Below, in pieces: positions 29,901 to 38,551 of a DNA stretch of 64,000 bases. Position 1 is the stretch's first letter, and every line of letters starts with the position of its first letter. The stretch is from contig NZ_CP107783.1 of the NCBI RefSeq assembly GCF_036345255.1, forward strand, positions 8,301,001 through 8,365,000, in the 5' to 3' direction. The stretch comes from Streptomyces sp. NBC_00569. GTDB taxonomy: Bacteria > Actinomycetota > Actinomycetes > Streptomycetales > Streptomycetaceae. The notes beneath the pieces were generated by a model. The model did not search any database. It saw nothing but the letters and a program-made list of their open reading frames with translations, and was not told where the DNA came from. Made by a program: the position numbers and the translations under genes.

Positions 29901-30805
29901 GTGAGTTCGGACTACGCCTGCCGCTCCAGGTCGTTTTCGAGCGCCCCAAGCTCGCCGATCTCGCAGCGCGCATCGAGGACGACGGGGCCGCGCCCTCTTC
30001 ACGGCTCGTCCCGCTGCACGGCGAGAGCACCGGCCGCCCGATCTTCTGCTGGCCGGGCCTCGGCGGCTACCCGATGAACCTGCGCCTGCTCGCCCACACA
30101 GCTACTACCGGCCGGCCGTTCTTCGGTGTCCAGGCGCACGGCATCAACGCCGGCGAGAGGCCGTATCCGACGATCCGCGACATGGCGGCCGCCGACGTGG
30201 CCGACATCCTACGCACCCAACCCGAAGGCCTCCACAGCCTATGGGGCTACTCATTCGGCGCCCGCGTCGCCTTCGAGGCCGCCTGGCAGCTCGAGCAGTC
30301 CGGCCACCGGGTCGACCACCTGCTGCTGATCTGCCCCGGCAACCCCAAGGTCCGCGCCGCAGGCGCCGACCGGTTCGGCCGCGAGGCCTCCTACCGCAAC
30401 CCCGTCTACGTCTCCATCCTGTACTCGGTCTTCGCCGGCGCCGTCAGCGGCCCCGACGTGGATGCGTGCGTCGCGGCCACGCAGGACGAGGACAGCTTCG
30501 TGAGCTTCGTCCACGACCGGCTGCCCGGCCTGGACGAGCAGCTGATCCGCCGCATCACCCACATCGTCGCGGAGACCTACGAGTTCGAGTACACCTTCCG
30601 CGAACTCACCGAACACCAACTGAACACACCCGTGACCATCATCAAGGCCGCCGGTGACGACTACTCCTTCATCGAGGCACACTCCGGCTACTCCAGCGCC
30701 CCACCGACGATCGTGGAGCTGACTGGTGACCACTACAGCGTCCTGAAGGAACAGGGCATCGCGGAACTGGCCACGGCGATCCGCGGACTCGCCGACCTCC
30801 GGTGA
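26966..30805 (+). CDS. indC: Indigoidine (blue pigment) synthetase, single-module NRPS A-Ox-T-TE
   Basis: A 1279-residue enzyme, almost the same length as BpsA (about 1283). It activates L-glutamine, oxidises and cyclises it, and two units dimerise to indigoidine. Domains: adenylation with A3 YVIYTSGSTGRPKG at residues 166-179, A5 NLYGPTECTIN, A7 YRTGDLAYW and A8 GRTDNQIKLRGYRVELDE; an FMN oxidase inserted before A10, about residues 500-860 (KYSYASPGALYATQ; SSGYSSKTGHPLPAARR); A10 PLTANGKVDVKAL near 903; a thiolation domain with phosphopantetheine Ser967 in ASGGNSLIAV; a thioesterase with Ser1096 in WGYSFGARV. Coupled to the upstream exporter by ATGA. It needs a PPTase, not found here. The usual partners indA and indB are absent. 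Confidence 0.96.
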   Translation: MTTAQPTVRSTTRAHGLRLGGSLPELLQEQAAVQPAATAVTSDGESLSYQELAVAAARLGSHLNELGMARDDCVGLYAEPSLDLMTGVWGILFSGAAYLPLSPEYPEERLRYMIEDSRTDVIVTQDHLAARLHDLAPSGTRIVTLTEAAQSPATGLSAPAPGNLAYVIYTSGSTGRPKGVLIEHRSILNQMQWMQMCGHLGPRTTVLQKTPMSFDAAQWEILAPALGARVAMAAPGSYRDPEALINTIAAHEVTTVQCVPTLLQALLDTERLGSCTTLRRVFSGGEALSRQLARTFLDEVPWASLVNLYGPTECTINATAHLVDPDALGEGTGSVPIGVPVDNTQCYILDENLAPVDIGESGELYIGGVQLARGYLNRPEQTKERFVPSPFVPTERLYRTGDLAYWHPDGTIQFTGRTDNQIKLRGYRVELDEIALAIEEHTWVRRAAAITAEDPRTGSTNLLACVELNPKEAALMDQGNAGTHHQSKASKLQVKAQLSNPGLRDADELDGRHVLPLPGRQETVRQRRETFARKTYRYFDGGQVTRDDILALLAPRPTGAHSRPLSDLTFHQLGELLRWFGQFRSEERLLSKYSYASPGALYATQLYLEAGGLDGLDAGVYYYHPADHTLVRIAEAAQTADPRLSVHLIGKRRAIEPVYKNNIREVLEFEAGHMLGVFEEILPEYGLTIRPAAHRPAVQDTLEVAAEDYYLGTFTIDSHDGVPPHDPTDIYVQAHPGCVHGLPAGQYRWTGRDLTPISDALVLPKHVIAINQQVYERASFGITAVSRTGDERLQYIAMGTTLHHLQRNARRIGLMSSGYSSKTGHPLPAARRVDDILASCALPTGPSYFFLGGKVSEEQLRSEGMNEDAVHMKGPAEMIRDDLAERLPDYMIPGRVLVLERMPLTANGKVDVKALAAAEQVRSADTGRSYVAPANPAEQWLADAWAKALKYDEVSVEDDFFASGGNSLIAVALVNRINREFGLRLPLQVVFERPKLADLAARIEDDGAAPSSRLVPLHGESTGRPIFCWPGLGGYPMNLRLLAHTATTGRPFFGVQAHGINAGERPYPTIRDMAAADVADILRTQPEGLHSLWGYSFGARVAFEAAWQLEQSGHRVDHLLLICPGNPKVRAAGADRFGREASYRNPVYVSILYSVFAGAVSGPDVDACVAATQDEDSFVSFVHDRLPGLDEQLIRRITHIVAETYEFEYTFRELTEHQLNTPVTIIKAAGDDYSFIEAHSGYSSAPPTIVELTGDHYSVLKEQGIAELATAIRGLADLR

Positions 30806-30809
30806 ACGC

Positions 30810-30843
30810 CGGCCCCGCCGCCGTGCCCGCGGCGGTGGGGCCG
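30810..30843. terminator. Terminator hairpin downstream of the indigoidine synthetase
   Basis: A GC-rich stem of about 12-13 bp with one G-U pair (GGCCCCGCCGCC against GGCGGTGGGGCC), loop GTGCCCGC-like, starting 5 bp after the stop. No U-tract. Confidence 0.8.
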
Positions 30844-30892
30844 TCACTCGGCCGGGTGTGTCAATTTAACGCTGATCTTGATTGTTGAGTGG

Positions 30893-31048
30893 TCAGTTGT
30901 TGCTCGGGGTCAGGCGGCCCTCAAAGGCGATCTGGAACGCGTTCAGGGGTGCCTTCCAGCGCATGGTCCACCTGTTGCGGCCCTTCCCCGTCGGGTCCAG
31001 GCTCATCAGGGCCATGTAGATGCACTTGAGGGCGGCGGCTTCGTTGGG
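30893..31048 (-). pseudogene. IS256-family transposase, C-terminal fragment
   Basis: The last 51 codons read NEAAALKCIYMALMSLDPTG, then RNRWTMRWKAPLNAFQIAFE, GRLTPSNN, the ending of IS256/mutator-type transposases. The catalytic part is absent; the frame continues upstream into a different transposase fragment. An IS end probably lies near 30850-30890. Confidence 0.75.
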
Positions 31049-31249
31049 GGCCAGGACCAGCAGAGCCTGACGGCCTGGCGTGACGCGGCGCCACCGGGTG
31101 CCGATCTCGCGACGGCGAACCGTGAGATGCCCAGCGAGGTGGCGCAGGTGGGCACTGGACAGATCGATCGCCGATGGATAGACAAGCACACGAAGCTCCT
31201 GGTCGGCACGGGTGATCTTGGTCGTGAACCCGTCTACCAGGAGCTTCAT
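31049..31249 (-). pseudogene. IS5-type (DDE_Tnp_4) transposase, N-terminal fragment
   Basis: Reads LVYPSAIDLSSAHLRHLAGH, then LTVRRREIGTRWRRVTPGRQ, ALLVLA: the first 46 residues of a common Streptomyces IS5-group transposase. It is fused in frame to the IS256 C-terminal fragment, so a deletion or recombination joined two elements. A matching C-terminal piece of the same transposase type lies at 40386-40575. Confidence 0.72.
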
Positions 31250-31601
31250 CGGTTCGTACAGGCCGCCAACCTCCAGGCAACGCCGTCAGGTTGGAAAGGG
31301 CTCCGTAAGTGCAAGAGCCACCAAGCTCGGTGGAAGGCTGCCGCCGTTGTCGGGCCCTTGGACGAGGTCAACCCCACGGCGAAGGCGGTGCGGCCGGCAA
31401 TCTACGGCCGGTGCCGCTCACGTTTGTACCGGTCCGGCGGGGGTCCGCCTCGCCTGTGCCGGGATGCCGGTGACGATGGTGGGGCCTCGCCGGTCACCGG
31501 GCCTGCGAGCGGGCTCGAAGAGCAGAGCGCGCAGGCTGAACGCCACGTAGGCGTCGGGCAGGGCCTGCCCCTGGGTCGGGTTACTGATGCCGAAGTCACG
31601 C
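31250..31601. other. Region without a recognisable gene
   Basis: About 350 bp between the transposase remnant and the SpoIIE-type gene stop. A reverse frame reads ISNPTQGQALPDAYVAFSLR but has no start and no recognised family. Nothing else is seen. Confidence 0.4.
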
Positions 31602-34448
31602 TCACAGCGCTGTGTCATCCCAGGTGTCGAGGATGATCTCGCCGAGGTCCTCCCCCGCCGGGACAGCACCGTCGTGGAGGTTTTGCTCGGTCCAGAGGGT
31701 CTTTCCTGTGGGTGTGTAGCGAGTGCCCCAGCGCTGGGCGAACTGAGCGACCAGGAACAGACCTCGGCCGCCCTCGTCGGTGCTTTTGGCTCGGCGCAGG
31801 CGGGGTGAGGTGCTGCTGCCGTCGGAGACCTCGCAGATCAGGGTGCGGTCGTGCAGCAACCGGACAGTGATGGGCTCGCCGCCGTAGCGGATGGCGTTGG
31901 TGATCAGCTCGCTGAGGATGAGCTCAGTCGCGAACCCGATCTCCTCCAGACCCCAGTCCGCCAGCTGGCGGGCGCAGGAGTTGCGGACCGGGGCTACCGC
32001 CGACGGCTCGCAAGGCACGTTCCACTCGGCGACCTGGGCGGACTCCAGCCGGCGGGTGCGGGCCACCAGCAGCGCGACATCGTCGCTGGGCCGGGAGGGC
32101 AGCACCTCCTCGATCACCGCGGCGCAGGTGGCCTCGGGGGCACAGTCGGACCCAGCCAGGGCGGTGTGCAGGGCCTCCAGGCCGGTGTCCAGGTCGCGAT
32201 CGCGGGCCTCGACCAGCCCGTCGGTGTAGAGCACCAGCCGGGACCCCTCAGGCAGGGTCAGCTCGGCGCTCTCGAAGGGCAGCCCGGCGCCCAGGCCCAG
32301 GGGCGGGGAGATGGGTAGCTGGGGGAACGACACACTGCCGTCGGGATGGACCACTGCCGGCCCCAGATGGCCTGCGGTGGCAGCTGCCACCCGCCCGGAG
32401 ACTGGATCGTAGATCGCATACAGACAGGTGGCCCCTGTGATCCTCTGCCCGTCCTCCTCGCCGGTGGACTCGGCGGCGTCGATGTGGTCCACCAGTTCAT
32501 CCAGATGGGCCATCAGCTCGTCGGGAGACAGGTCTAGGGCGGAAAAGTTGTGAACCGCGGTACGTAGCCGGCCCATAGTCGCTGCGGCGTGCAGGCCGTG
32601 GCCGACGACATCGCCGACCACCAGGGCCACCCGCGCGCCGGGCAGCGGGATGACGTCGAACCAGTCCCCACCCACCCCCTCCTTGGCGGGCAGGTAGCGG
32701 TAAGCCACCTCAAGGGCGGTCTGCTCTGGCACCCCCCGGGGCAGCAGGCTGCGCTGCAACGTCACCGCCACTCCATGCTCGCGGGTGAAGCGCCGGGCGT
32801 TGTCGATGCACACCGCGGCCCGGGCGGCGAGCTCCTCGGCGAAGGACACGTCCTCATGTTCGAACGGCGGGGAGGACTCCGCCCGCCAGAAGGCCGCCAT
32901 CCCCAGCACCACTCCCCGGGCCTGGAGCGGCACGACAAGCAGGGATCTAATGCCGTACTCCAAGACCCGCTGGGCACGTTCGGGGTCCTGGGCCCGCCAT
33001 CCATCGGCTGCGTCCAGATCCGCCGTGAGGACAGCGCGGCCGCTGGCGATTCCGGCGGCAACGGGGCTGGTGGCACCAAACTGGACCAGTTCGCCGACCG
33101 GGTAGAGAGGATGGTCCGCCTCCAGGCCGACGACGGCCGTGCGACGCATCTCGGTGTTCGCCCCGGACGGTTCCTCGCCGCGCAGGACCGGGTCCATCAG
33201 CTCGACGGTGACGACGTCGGCGAATCGGGGAACGGCGACCTCCGCCAGCTCTTCGGCGGTGCGTGTCACGTCCAGGGTGGTCCCGATCCGTACCCCGGCG
33301 TCGTAGAGCAGATTCAGCCGCTCGCGCGTCTTCTCGGCCCTGCCGGAGAGCGCCCGCAACTCGGTGGTGTCCCTCATCGTCACCACGCCGCTGGCAGGCC
33401 CATAGGGGTCGGTAGGGCGCTTGTTGACTGCCAGAAGACGGTCGGCCGCAAGATGGACTTGGTCGGTGGCCGTGCGGTCTGAGGCGAGCAGCTCGGCAAG
33501 GCCCGCATCAAGACCCAGGTCGGTGATGTGGCGCCCTGCCGCGTCCGCCGGAAGGTCCAGCAGCCGCTGGGCCTCGTCGTTGGCCAGCAACAGTCGGCCG
33601 TCACCCCCGGTGATCAGTACTCCCTCGCGCACGGCATGCAGAACCGCGTCATGGTGTTCGTACATCCGTGTCATTTCGACCGGGCCCAGCCCACGCGTCT
33701 GCCGCCGCAGACGATGGCTCACCAGCCCTGCCCCGCCCGCGGCAAGGGCAAGCGCCGCTGCAGCGCTCCCGAACAGCACCGGGAGCTGTCGGTTCAGCAC
33801 GCCCTGCACCTCCTGGACCGTGACCAGGGAGGAGACAATGCCGACGACCGATCCGTCAGAGTCCCTGACGGGGACCGCCGAGATCACGGACGGACCCAAA
33901 GTCCCCTTGAAGGTCCTCGTGAAGGCCCTGCCTGCCGCTGCATCCGCGTACGGCCCGATGACGCGATTCCCAATCTGCTTCGGGTCGCTGTCGGCGAGGA
34001 TGATCCCGTCCAGCCCGTACACGATGACGGCATTGACGCGGGCGGCCTTCCGAGCCGCCTCGGCGCGCGGCTGCAGCACCGCGGTCGGGTCGGTGCTGTC
34101 CAATGCCTTCACGGTATCCGGAGAGGTCGCAAGCGTGCGGGCTGCGGCAAGCGTCTGGTCCCGGGCACCGGACGTATTATCACGCCGAGCCTGGACCACG
34201 AGAGCCAGCAGTGCGGCGGCTACGAGCAGCACCACGACCGCCAGCTGCAGAAGGAACATCTGGCCGGCGAGGCTGTGCACACTCAGCAGGGAGCGCCTGC
34301 GCTCCCGGCGCGACGTCCCTTGATGAGGCTGGGAGTGCCCCTGGTTCCGCGGGTGGCCATACGACAGACGAGGAGACCGACCGGGCGTACCGAGGTTCCT
34401 CGCCCAGCGAGCCAACCTATGCCCGACCCGACCCAGAACTCTGCACAT
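31602..34448 (-). CDS. SpoIIE-family serine phosphatase with Cache-like sensor, PAS, GAF and HATPase domains
   Basis: Up to 948 residues. Order: membrane helix (MFLLQLAVVVLLVAAALLAL, near residue 64), extracellular Cache/PAS-like domain (DSDPKQIGNRVIGP), second helix (LFGSAAAALALAAGGAGLV), PAS (VLITGGDGRLLLANDEAQRL), GAF (LLVVPLQARGVVLGMAAF), PP2C/SpoIIE (GGDWFDVIPLPGARVALVVG, DVVGHG, LYTDGLVEARD metal-binding aspartates), and a C-terminal RsbW-like HATPase (ELITNAIRYGGEP; GGRGLF). It probably dephosphorylates an anti-anti-sigma factor and may also act as the kinase, linking an external signal to a sigma factor. The start is uncertain; a start near the GTG before HSLAGQMFLL would remove about 55 residues with no clear signal. 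Confidence 0.88.
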   Translation of the reverse strand: MCRVLGRVGHRLARWARNLGTPGRSPRLSYGHPRNQGHSQPHQGTSRRERRRSLLSVHSLAGQMFLLQLAVVVLLVAAALLALVVQARRDNTSGARDQTLAAARTLATSPDTVKALDSTDPTAVLQPRAEAARKAARVNAVIVYGLDGIILADSDPKQIGNRVIGPYADAAAGRAFTRTFKGTLGPSVISAVPVRDSDGSVVGIVSSLVTVQEVQGVLNRQLPVLFGSAAAALALAAGGAGLVSHRLRRQTRGLGPVEMTRMYEHHDAVLHAVREGVLITGGDGRLLLANDEAQRLLDLPADAAGRHITDLGLDAGLAELLASDRTATDQVHLAADRLLAVNKRPTDPYGPASGVVTMRDTTELRALSGRAEKTRERLNLLYDAGVRIGTTLDVTRTAEELAEVAVPRFADVVTVELMDPVLRGEEPSGANTEMRRTAVVGLEADHPLYPVGELVQFGATSPVAAGIASGRAVLTADLDAADGWRAQDPERAQRVLEYGIRSLLVVPLQARGVVLGMAAFWRAESSPPFEHEDVSFAEELAARAAVCIDNARRFTREHGVAVTLQRSLLPRGVPEQTALEVAYRYLPAKEGVGGDWFDVIPLPGARVALVVGDVVGHGLHAAATMGRLRTAVHNFSALDLSPDELMAHLDELVDHIDAAESTGEEDGQRITGATCLYAIYDPVSGRVAAATAGHLGPAVVHPDGSVSFPQLPISPPLGLGAGLPFESAELTLPEGSRLVLYTDGLVEARDRDLDTGLEALHTALAGSDCAPEATCAAVIEEVLPSRPSDDVALLVARTRRLESAQVAEWNVPCEPSAVAPVRNSCARQLADWGLEEIGFATELILSELITNAIRYGGEPITVRLLHDRTLICEVSDGSSTSPRLRRAKSTDEGGRGLFLVAQFAQRWGTRYTPTGKTLWTEQNLHDGAVPAGEDLGEIILDTWDDTAL

Positions 34449-34939
34449 AACCCATTTCTACACGCTTAATCGGTTTCTACCGCCTCTGGGCTGCTGATCA
34501 CGGGCGATTGGAGCCGGGCTGGGCCGAAGTACTGGCGCCGCACTCCGGCCGACAGGGCGCCCTCCGTCAAGGGTGTCATCCACGACCAAAGCGGCGTCCC
34601 GGTCAACAAGGTGCCCGGCCACCCCCTACGTATGGGCAAGCGCCGACTCCTGCGGATCCGATCTGGAATCAGTGCCCGAAACCTAATAGAACTGGACGAA
34701 AGCCCGGGTGGTGCGCCTGGCAGGGGAAGCGCTATGGCGTTCCGGCCATGTCCCCTGTAATGGTGTAATCGCGTCGGCTCGAACTTCCGCCGGAGGGTAG
34801 ATCGAGTCCATGCCGCCCTTGGGTAGGAAGCTTCGCGGAAAGGCGATCCATTCGTCGTGCACCTCGATGAGGACGGCGGTGGTGAGCCGTTCGAGAGCAG
34901 GTAAATTGGGAAAGATCTGGCCTCAACCTGGGTCAGGGG
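34449..34939. other. Region without a recognisable gene
   Basis: About 490 bp, visibly less GC-rich than neighbours (AACCCATTTCTACACGC near 34447; GTAATGGTGTAATCG near 34755). It contains the promoter of the phosphatase gene. No gene or structural element is recognised. Confidence 0.4.
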
Positions 34940-35285
34940 ACGTGGAGTTGGATTGTTCCGGACGGGCTATGGGAGATCGCCAGGCCGTTGATTCCAGCGG
35001 ATCGGGTGCGGCCGCAGGGTGGCGGAAAGCAGAACTCGCCTGATGAGACGCTGTTCGCCGCGATCATCTACGTACTGGTCAGCGGTTGCGCCTGGCGGGC
35101 GTTTCCGCCCTGTTTTGGGGTGTCGAAGTCGACGGTGCACCGGCGGTTCATGATCTGGTCGAGAGCCGGTGTGTGGGGTCGGCTGCACGAGGCGGTTGTG
35201 CACCGGCTGGACGATGCCGGCCTCGTCGATGTCTCCCGTGTCCTGCTGGACTCCGCGCACGTGCGGACAAAAAAGTGCCCCTATG
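34940..35285 (+). pseudogene. IS5-family transposase, N-terminal fragment
   Basis: Reads TWSWIVPDGLWEIARPLIPA, then DRVRPQGGGKQNSPDETLFA, YVLVSGCAWRAFPPCFGVSK, STVHRRFMIWSRAGVWGRLH, LDSAHVRTKK. This is the N-terminal DUF4096 part plus the first catalytic Asp region (DSAHVR) of an IS5-group transposase different from that at 31049. Homology stops at 35285, where an IS110 remnant begins on the other strand. The expected ATG before TWSW is missing. Confidence 0.8.
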
Positions 35286-35455
35286 GTTTTCGTCAAGCGG
35301 CGGTACTGGTTGCAGACTCGTAGAACGTGCCGGCAGAGCATCGCGAAGAGCACGTCAATGCGGCGTCGGGCGAGGCAGACGATAGCGGCGACGTGGTGTT
35401 TTCCCTCGCGTCGTTTCTTGTCGTAGGAGGCGCGGGAATCAGGCTGGGACAGTAC
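35286..35455 (-). pseudogene. IS110-family transposase, C-terminal fragment with frameshift
   Basis: Reverse strand reads SRASYDKKRREGKHHVAAIV, CLARRRIDVLFAMLC, and after a one-base shift GTFYESATSTAA then stop (around 35292). This is the characteristic C-terminus of IS110/IS1111 transposases. The N-terminal RuvC-like catalytic domain is absent. Confidence 0.75.
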
Positions 35456-35489
35456 TCGCCGATTCGCCCGGTTTTCGCGAGCTGAGGTG

Positions 35490-36629
35490 TCAGCCCGATA
35501 GGGTCTTCACCCAGTCTCGAATGATCGCTGCTCTAGCCTTTTCGATCTGCGCGTCTGTGGGAAACTCGGGCGTGCCCTCAACAATCGGCAGCTTTGATGC
35601 GGCGACCTTATCGAGGGTGCCGTTCTTCTCCATAACGTCCATCAGCACCGGGCGAGCGTAACCGTCGAGCCGGAGGTTCTGACCCTCGGGACTGAGGAGC
35701 CACTCCAGCCACAGGCGCGCGGCCGCTGGGTGCGGGGCGTCCCTATTGATTCCCTCCGCATAGTACTGGGCGAAGCTGCCGTCGAAGGGGATGGAGACCC
35801 GCCATTTCACGCCCTTACTGCGTAGCTCGCCGGTGTAGGTTAGATTTGTGAAATCGAAGCCGATTGAGATGGGTGTCTGACCGTTTTCGATCGTGGCTAC
35901 GGAAAGCGGGACAGAATTAACGTTACCCATCTTCTTGAGCTTGACGAAGAAGTCAATTCCGGGGTTGATGTCGTCGAACGAGCCCTTGTTCGCAAGGGCC
36001 GCAGCGTAAACAGTGGCGAACCCGGGAACGTATCCGGTGGGGTCGGTGACCGAGACTTTACCTTTGTACCGAGGCTTCAGTAGATCGGCGAAAGTCTGGG
36101 GACACTCCTCGACGCGGGCGGCGTCGCAGCCGATGGAGATGTAGCCGCCGTAGCTGTTAGCCCAGCGGGCATTCGGGTCCTTCTGGTTATTCGGGATCAC
36201 GTTGTACGCGGCCACCCTGTACGGAGCTAGTAGGTGCTGACGAGCTGCCGCCCGCATGGACGCGTCATCGGCTCCGATCACGTCGAGGGCGTTGGCCTGG
36301 CCTTTCCGGCTCTTCACACCGTTAATCTGGTCCGAGACTGTAGCCCACCACGGGTTCTCGTCCCTCACATCGATCCCGTATTTCTTCTCGAAGCCATCGA
36401 TCAGAGCTCCGTAGCCGGCCCAGTCGCGTGGGAGCCCCATCAGATTGAGCTTGCCCTCCTGTTTAGCGGCGGCGATCAGTGCGTCCATGCCGCCTACGTT
36501 CGCAGCGGATGTGGCCACCGATGGCTTCGCGGGTGTGCCGGTGGGGCTCGCGCCGCAGGAAGTCAGGACCAGTGCCGAGAGGGCAAGGCAGCCGAAGAGG
36601 GCGATTGCTCGGGCATGCAGTGCGGTCAC
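35490..36629 (-). CDS. Extracellular solute-binding lipoprotein of an ABC importer (orphan)
   Basis: About 379 residues from GTG 36629; the frame opens further at 36695. Signal: TALHARAIALFGCLALSALV then lipobox LTSC, so the protein is lipid-anchored. The mature part is a type-II substrate-binding fold of the PotD/iron-spermidine type (GKLNLMGLPRDWAGYGALID; DVIGADDASM; GYVPGFATVYAAAL; PAAARLWLEWLLSPEGQNLR). Base use is clearly less GC-rich than neighbouring genes, with A/T-ending codons, a sign of transfer. No permease or ATPase follows: the downstream side is cut by the IS110 remnant. It is probably a stranded gene of a deleted ABC operon; the substrate is unknown. Confidence 0.82.
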   Translation of the reverse strand: MTALHARAIALFGCLALSALVLTSCGASPTGTPAKPSVATSAANVGGMDALIAAAKQEGKLNLMGLPRDWAGYGALIDGFEKKYGIDVRDENPWWATVSDQINGVKSRKGQANALDVIGADDASMRAAARQHLLAPYRVAAYNVIPNNQKDPNARWANSYGGYISIGCDAARVEECPQTFADLLKPRYKGKVSVTDPTGYVPGFATVYAAALANKGSFDDINPGIDFFVKLKKMGNVNSVPLSVATIENGQTPISIGFDFTNLTYTGELRSKGVKWRVSIPFDGSFAQYYAEGINRDAPHPAAARLWLEWLLSPEGQNLRLDGYARPVLMDVMEKNGTLDKVAASKLPIVEGTPEFPTDAQIEKARAAIIRDWVKTLSG

Positions 36630-36973
36630 GGGCGTTCCAGGGGCGAGGGACGGGGATGAATTGATAACCGGTATCATCAAGGAACACGTCGTCACTCGGG
36701 GCGTCTCGTGTGGCCCGTCGCTGTGAGTGGCGTATTGTGTCGACGCAGCAAATTCGGAAATCCTGGAAACCAGAGTAACTCAGCCGCCTCTCAGGCGGGG
36801 TTCCCCGACCGATGCCGTCTGAGCCCGGATCCACCGGCCTACTTCGCGAGTGATCGTTTTCGGTGATCGGGGCGATGCGTCTGGCGGCGGGCATGGGGTG
36901 GCCGCTGGTCTGCCCAGCTTTTCCACCTGTCGACAGCTCTCGGGCCCCGGCGGGCGGGTTGGATACGACCTGG
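36630..36973. other. Leader of the binding-protein gene and IS1380 left flank
   Basis: About 340 bp between the binding-protein start and the stop of the IS1380 transposase. It holds the promoter (AT-rich TTGATAACCGGTATCATC near 36660). I found no clear copy of the IS1380 terminal motif here. Confidence 0.4.
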
Positions 36974-38355
36974 TCAGGCTGATTGGGGCGGGGTATGCAC
37001 GGCGTGGAAGAAGGCTTCGAAGGCCTCGTGCCAGGGCCAGTGTTCCGGCAGGTGCAGGGTGAGCCGCCGGGCCGAACGGGCCAGCCGGGCGGGCACGTTG
37101 ATGAGGTGGTCGCGCATGTCGCGCGGGCGTGGACGGTGCCGGCGAGCGTCCCGCAGGCGCGGGTCAGGTTGAAGGCGAGGGCGGCCAGCGCGAGCCAGGC
37201 CGCGTTCGCCTGGAAGTTGCCCGAGGGGGCGTGCGCGAACGGTCCGTTCTTCAGCTCACAGATCACCTGTTCCACGATCGCGTGCTGCCGGTGGTCACGC
37301 TCGGCGTCGATGAGCGGCAGCGTGCTGTCGGTGAATGCGGCGTGGTAGCGCCAGGTGGTGAACAGCTCACCCTGGCCCTCGGGCACCGCCGCCGGGTTGA
37401 GCCGTTTCACGCGGCGCACGATGAGGCGGGCGGTGACCTGCTGCTTCTTCGGTTTCGAGGTGAAGGCGGTGTAGGGGATCTCGGCGATTTCGGCGTCCGA
37501 TATCCAGCGTTCCTCCTCATCGTCCCAGACCGCCTGGGGATACTTGATCGCTCTCCAGGCCGTCTCGTCGATGGCGGCGATGGCCTGCTTGATGGAGGCG
37601 TTCATCCGCACGGTGACCGAGAAGCGGGCGCCGGCGGCCCGGCAGGCGGCGATCACCTCGGCGGCGTAGTAGGCCGAGTCGGCCCGCACGATCAGCATGC
37701 CCCTCGCACCTGATGCGCGGGCGGTGCGGATCGCCTCGGCGGCGAACGACCCGGCTCCGCGCACCGAGTTCACGCCGCCCTTGCGCAGCCGCGTTGCGGC
37801 GATCACCGGGGCGGCCAGCGGCGTGCACAGTGTCGCGATCAGCGCGTTCAGGCCCTTGACCGTGTTGTAGCCGTAGCCCACGCCCTGCTTGGCATAGCCG
37901 TGGACTGGCTTGATCGTGTCGTCCAGATCGAGGTAGGCGACCGTTCCCGCGCCGGGCAGCAGCGGAGTGCGCGAGGCCAGCCGGGGCAGGAACCGTCGGG
38001 CCACGGCGGCCAGTTGGTGGACATGCCCGTGGGTGAAAGAGCGCAGGAAGCTGCCCAGCGTGGACGGGGCGCGCACCCCGGTGAACAGTCGCCGCATCGC
38101 GCCGTGCCGCAGCCGGTCCATGTCGTCGATGCTGTCCGCGCCCGCGGCCATGCCCGCGATCAGCGCCATCGCCTTGGCGGACGGGAAAGCGCCGGTGCCG
38201 TTCTTCGAGGCCGGCAGCCGCACCAGTTCGCCGATCAGACCCGGCAACCCGCACCGCTCGGCCAGGCGCACCAGCGGCGCGAGCCCGCCGTACGCGACCA
38301 GATTCGGATCATCGAACCGTGCGGAGACCTTCGCCGCGGCATGGGAAGATTGCAT
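36974..38355 (-). pseudogene. IS1380-family transposase with a frameshift near its C-terminus
   Basis: The first 420 codons give a normal IS1380 DDE transposase (ARFDDPNLVAYGGLAPLVRL; VAYLDLDDTIKPVHGYAKQG with the first catalytic Asp; MLIVRADSAYY with the second; QHAIVEQVICELKNGPFAHA with the Glu). Near 37100 the frame is lost after TRACGTLAG; the true ending HLINVPARLARSARRLTLHL, PEHWPWHEAFEAFFHAVHTP continues in another frame to a TGA at 36974-36976. The shift removes the final 60 residues from the protein, so the element is probably inactive. Confidence 0.85.
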
Positions 38356-38390
38356 CTCAGAAGTGCCTTGCTGATCGTGCGTGCTGGAAG

Positions 38391-38430
38391 CCTAGAGAAC
38401 TCCCATCATCGCAGGTCACAAGGTACTTCC
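38391..38430. repeat. IS1380-type terminal motif, copy 1
   Basis: CCTAGAGAACTCCCATC followed by ATCGCAGGTCACAAG. It lies 35 bp upstream of the frameshifted IS1380 transposase start and matches copy 2 at 40151 in 25 of 30 positions. Likely marks the right end of the first element. Confidence 0.6.
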
Positions 38431-38551
38431 TCGTTCCCGGCGGTATCACGGCCGGACATCAACCGGTGGATCCAGGCTGAGACCACGCCAGGATCCCTGC
38501 CGGCTGGGGCAGCGTTGTCACAGTCGGCTGGTCGGCCAAAATCGTCTTTCC

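Noticed and set aside
31418..31669. Reverse frame with ISNPTQGQALPDAYVAFSLR downstream of the SpoIIE-type gene
   Set aside because: Begins inside the phosphatase C-terminus in another frame and lacks a start and homology.
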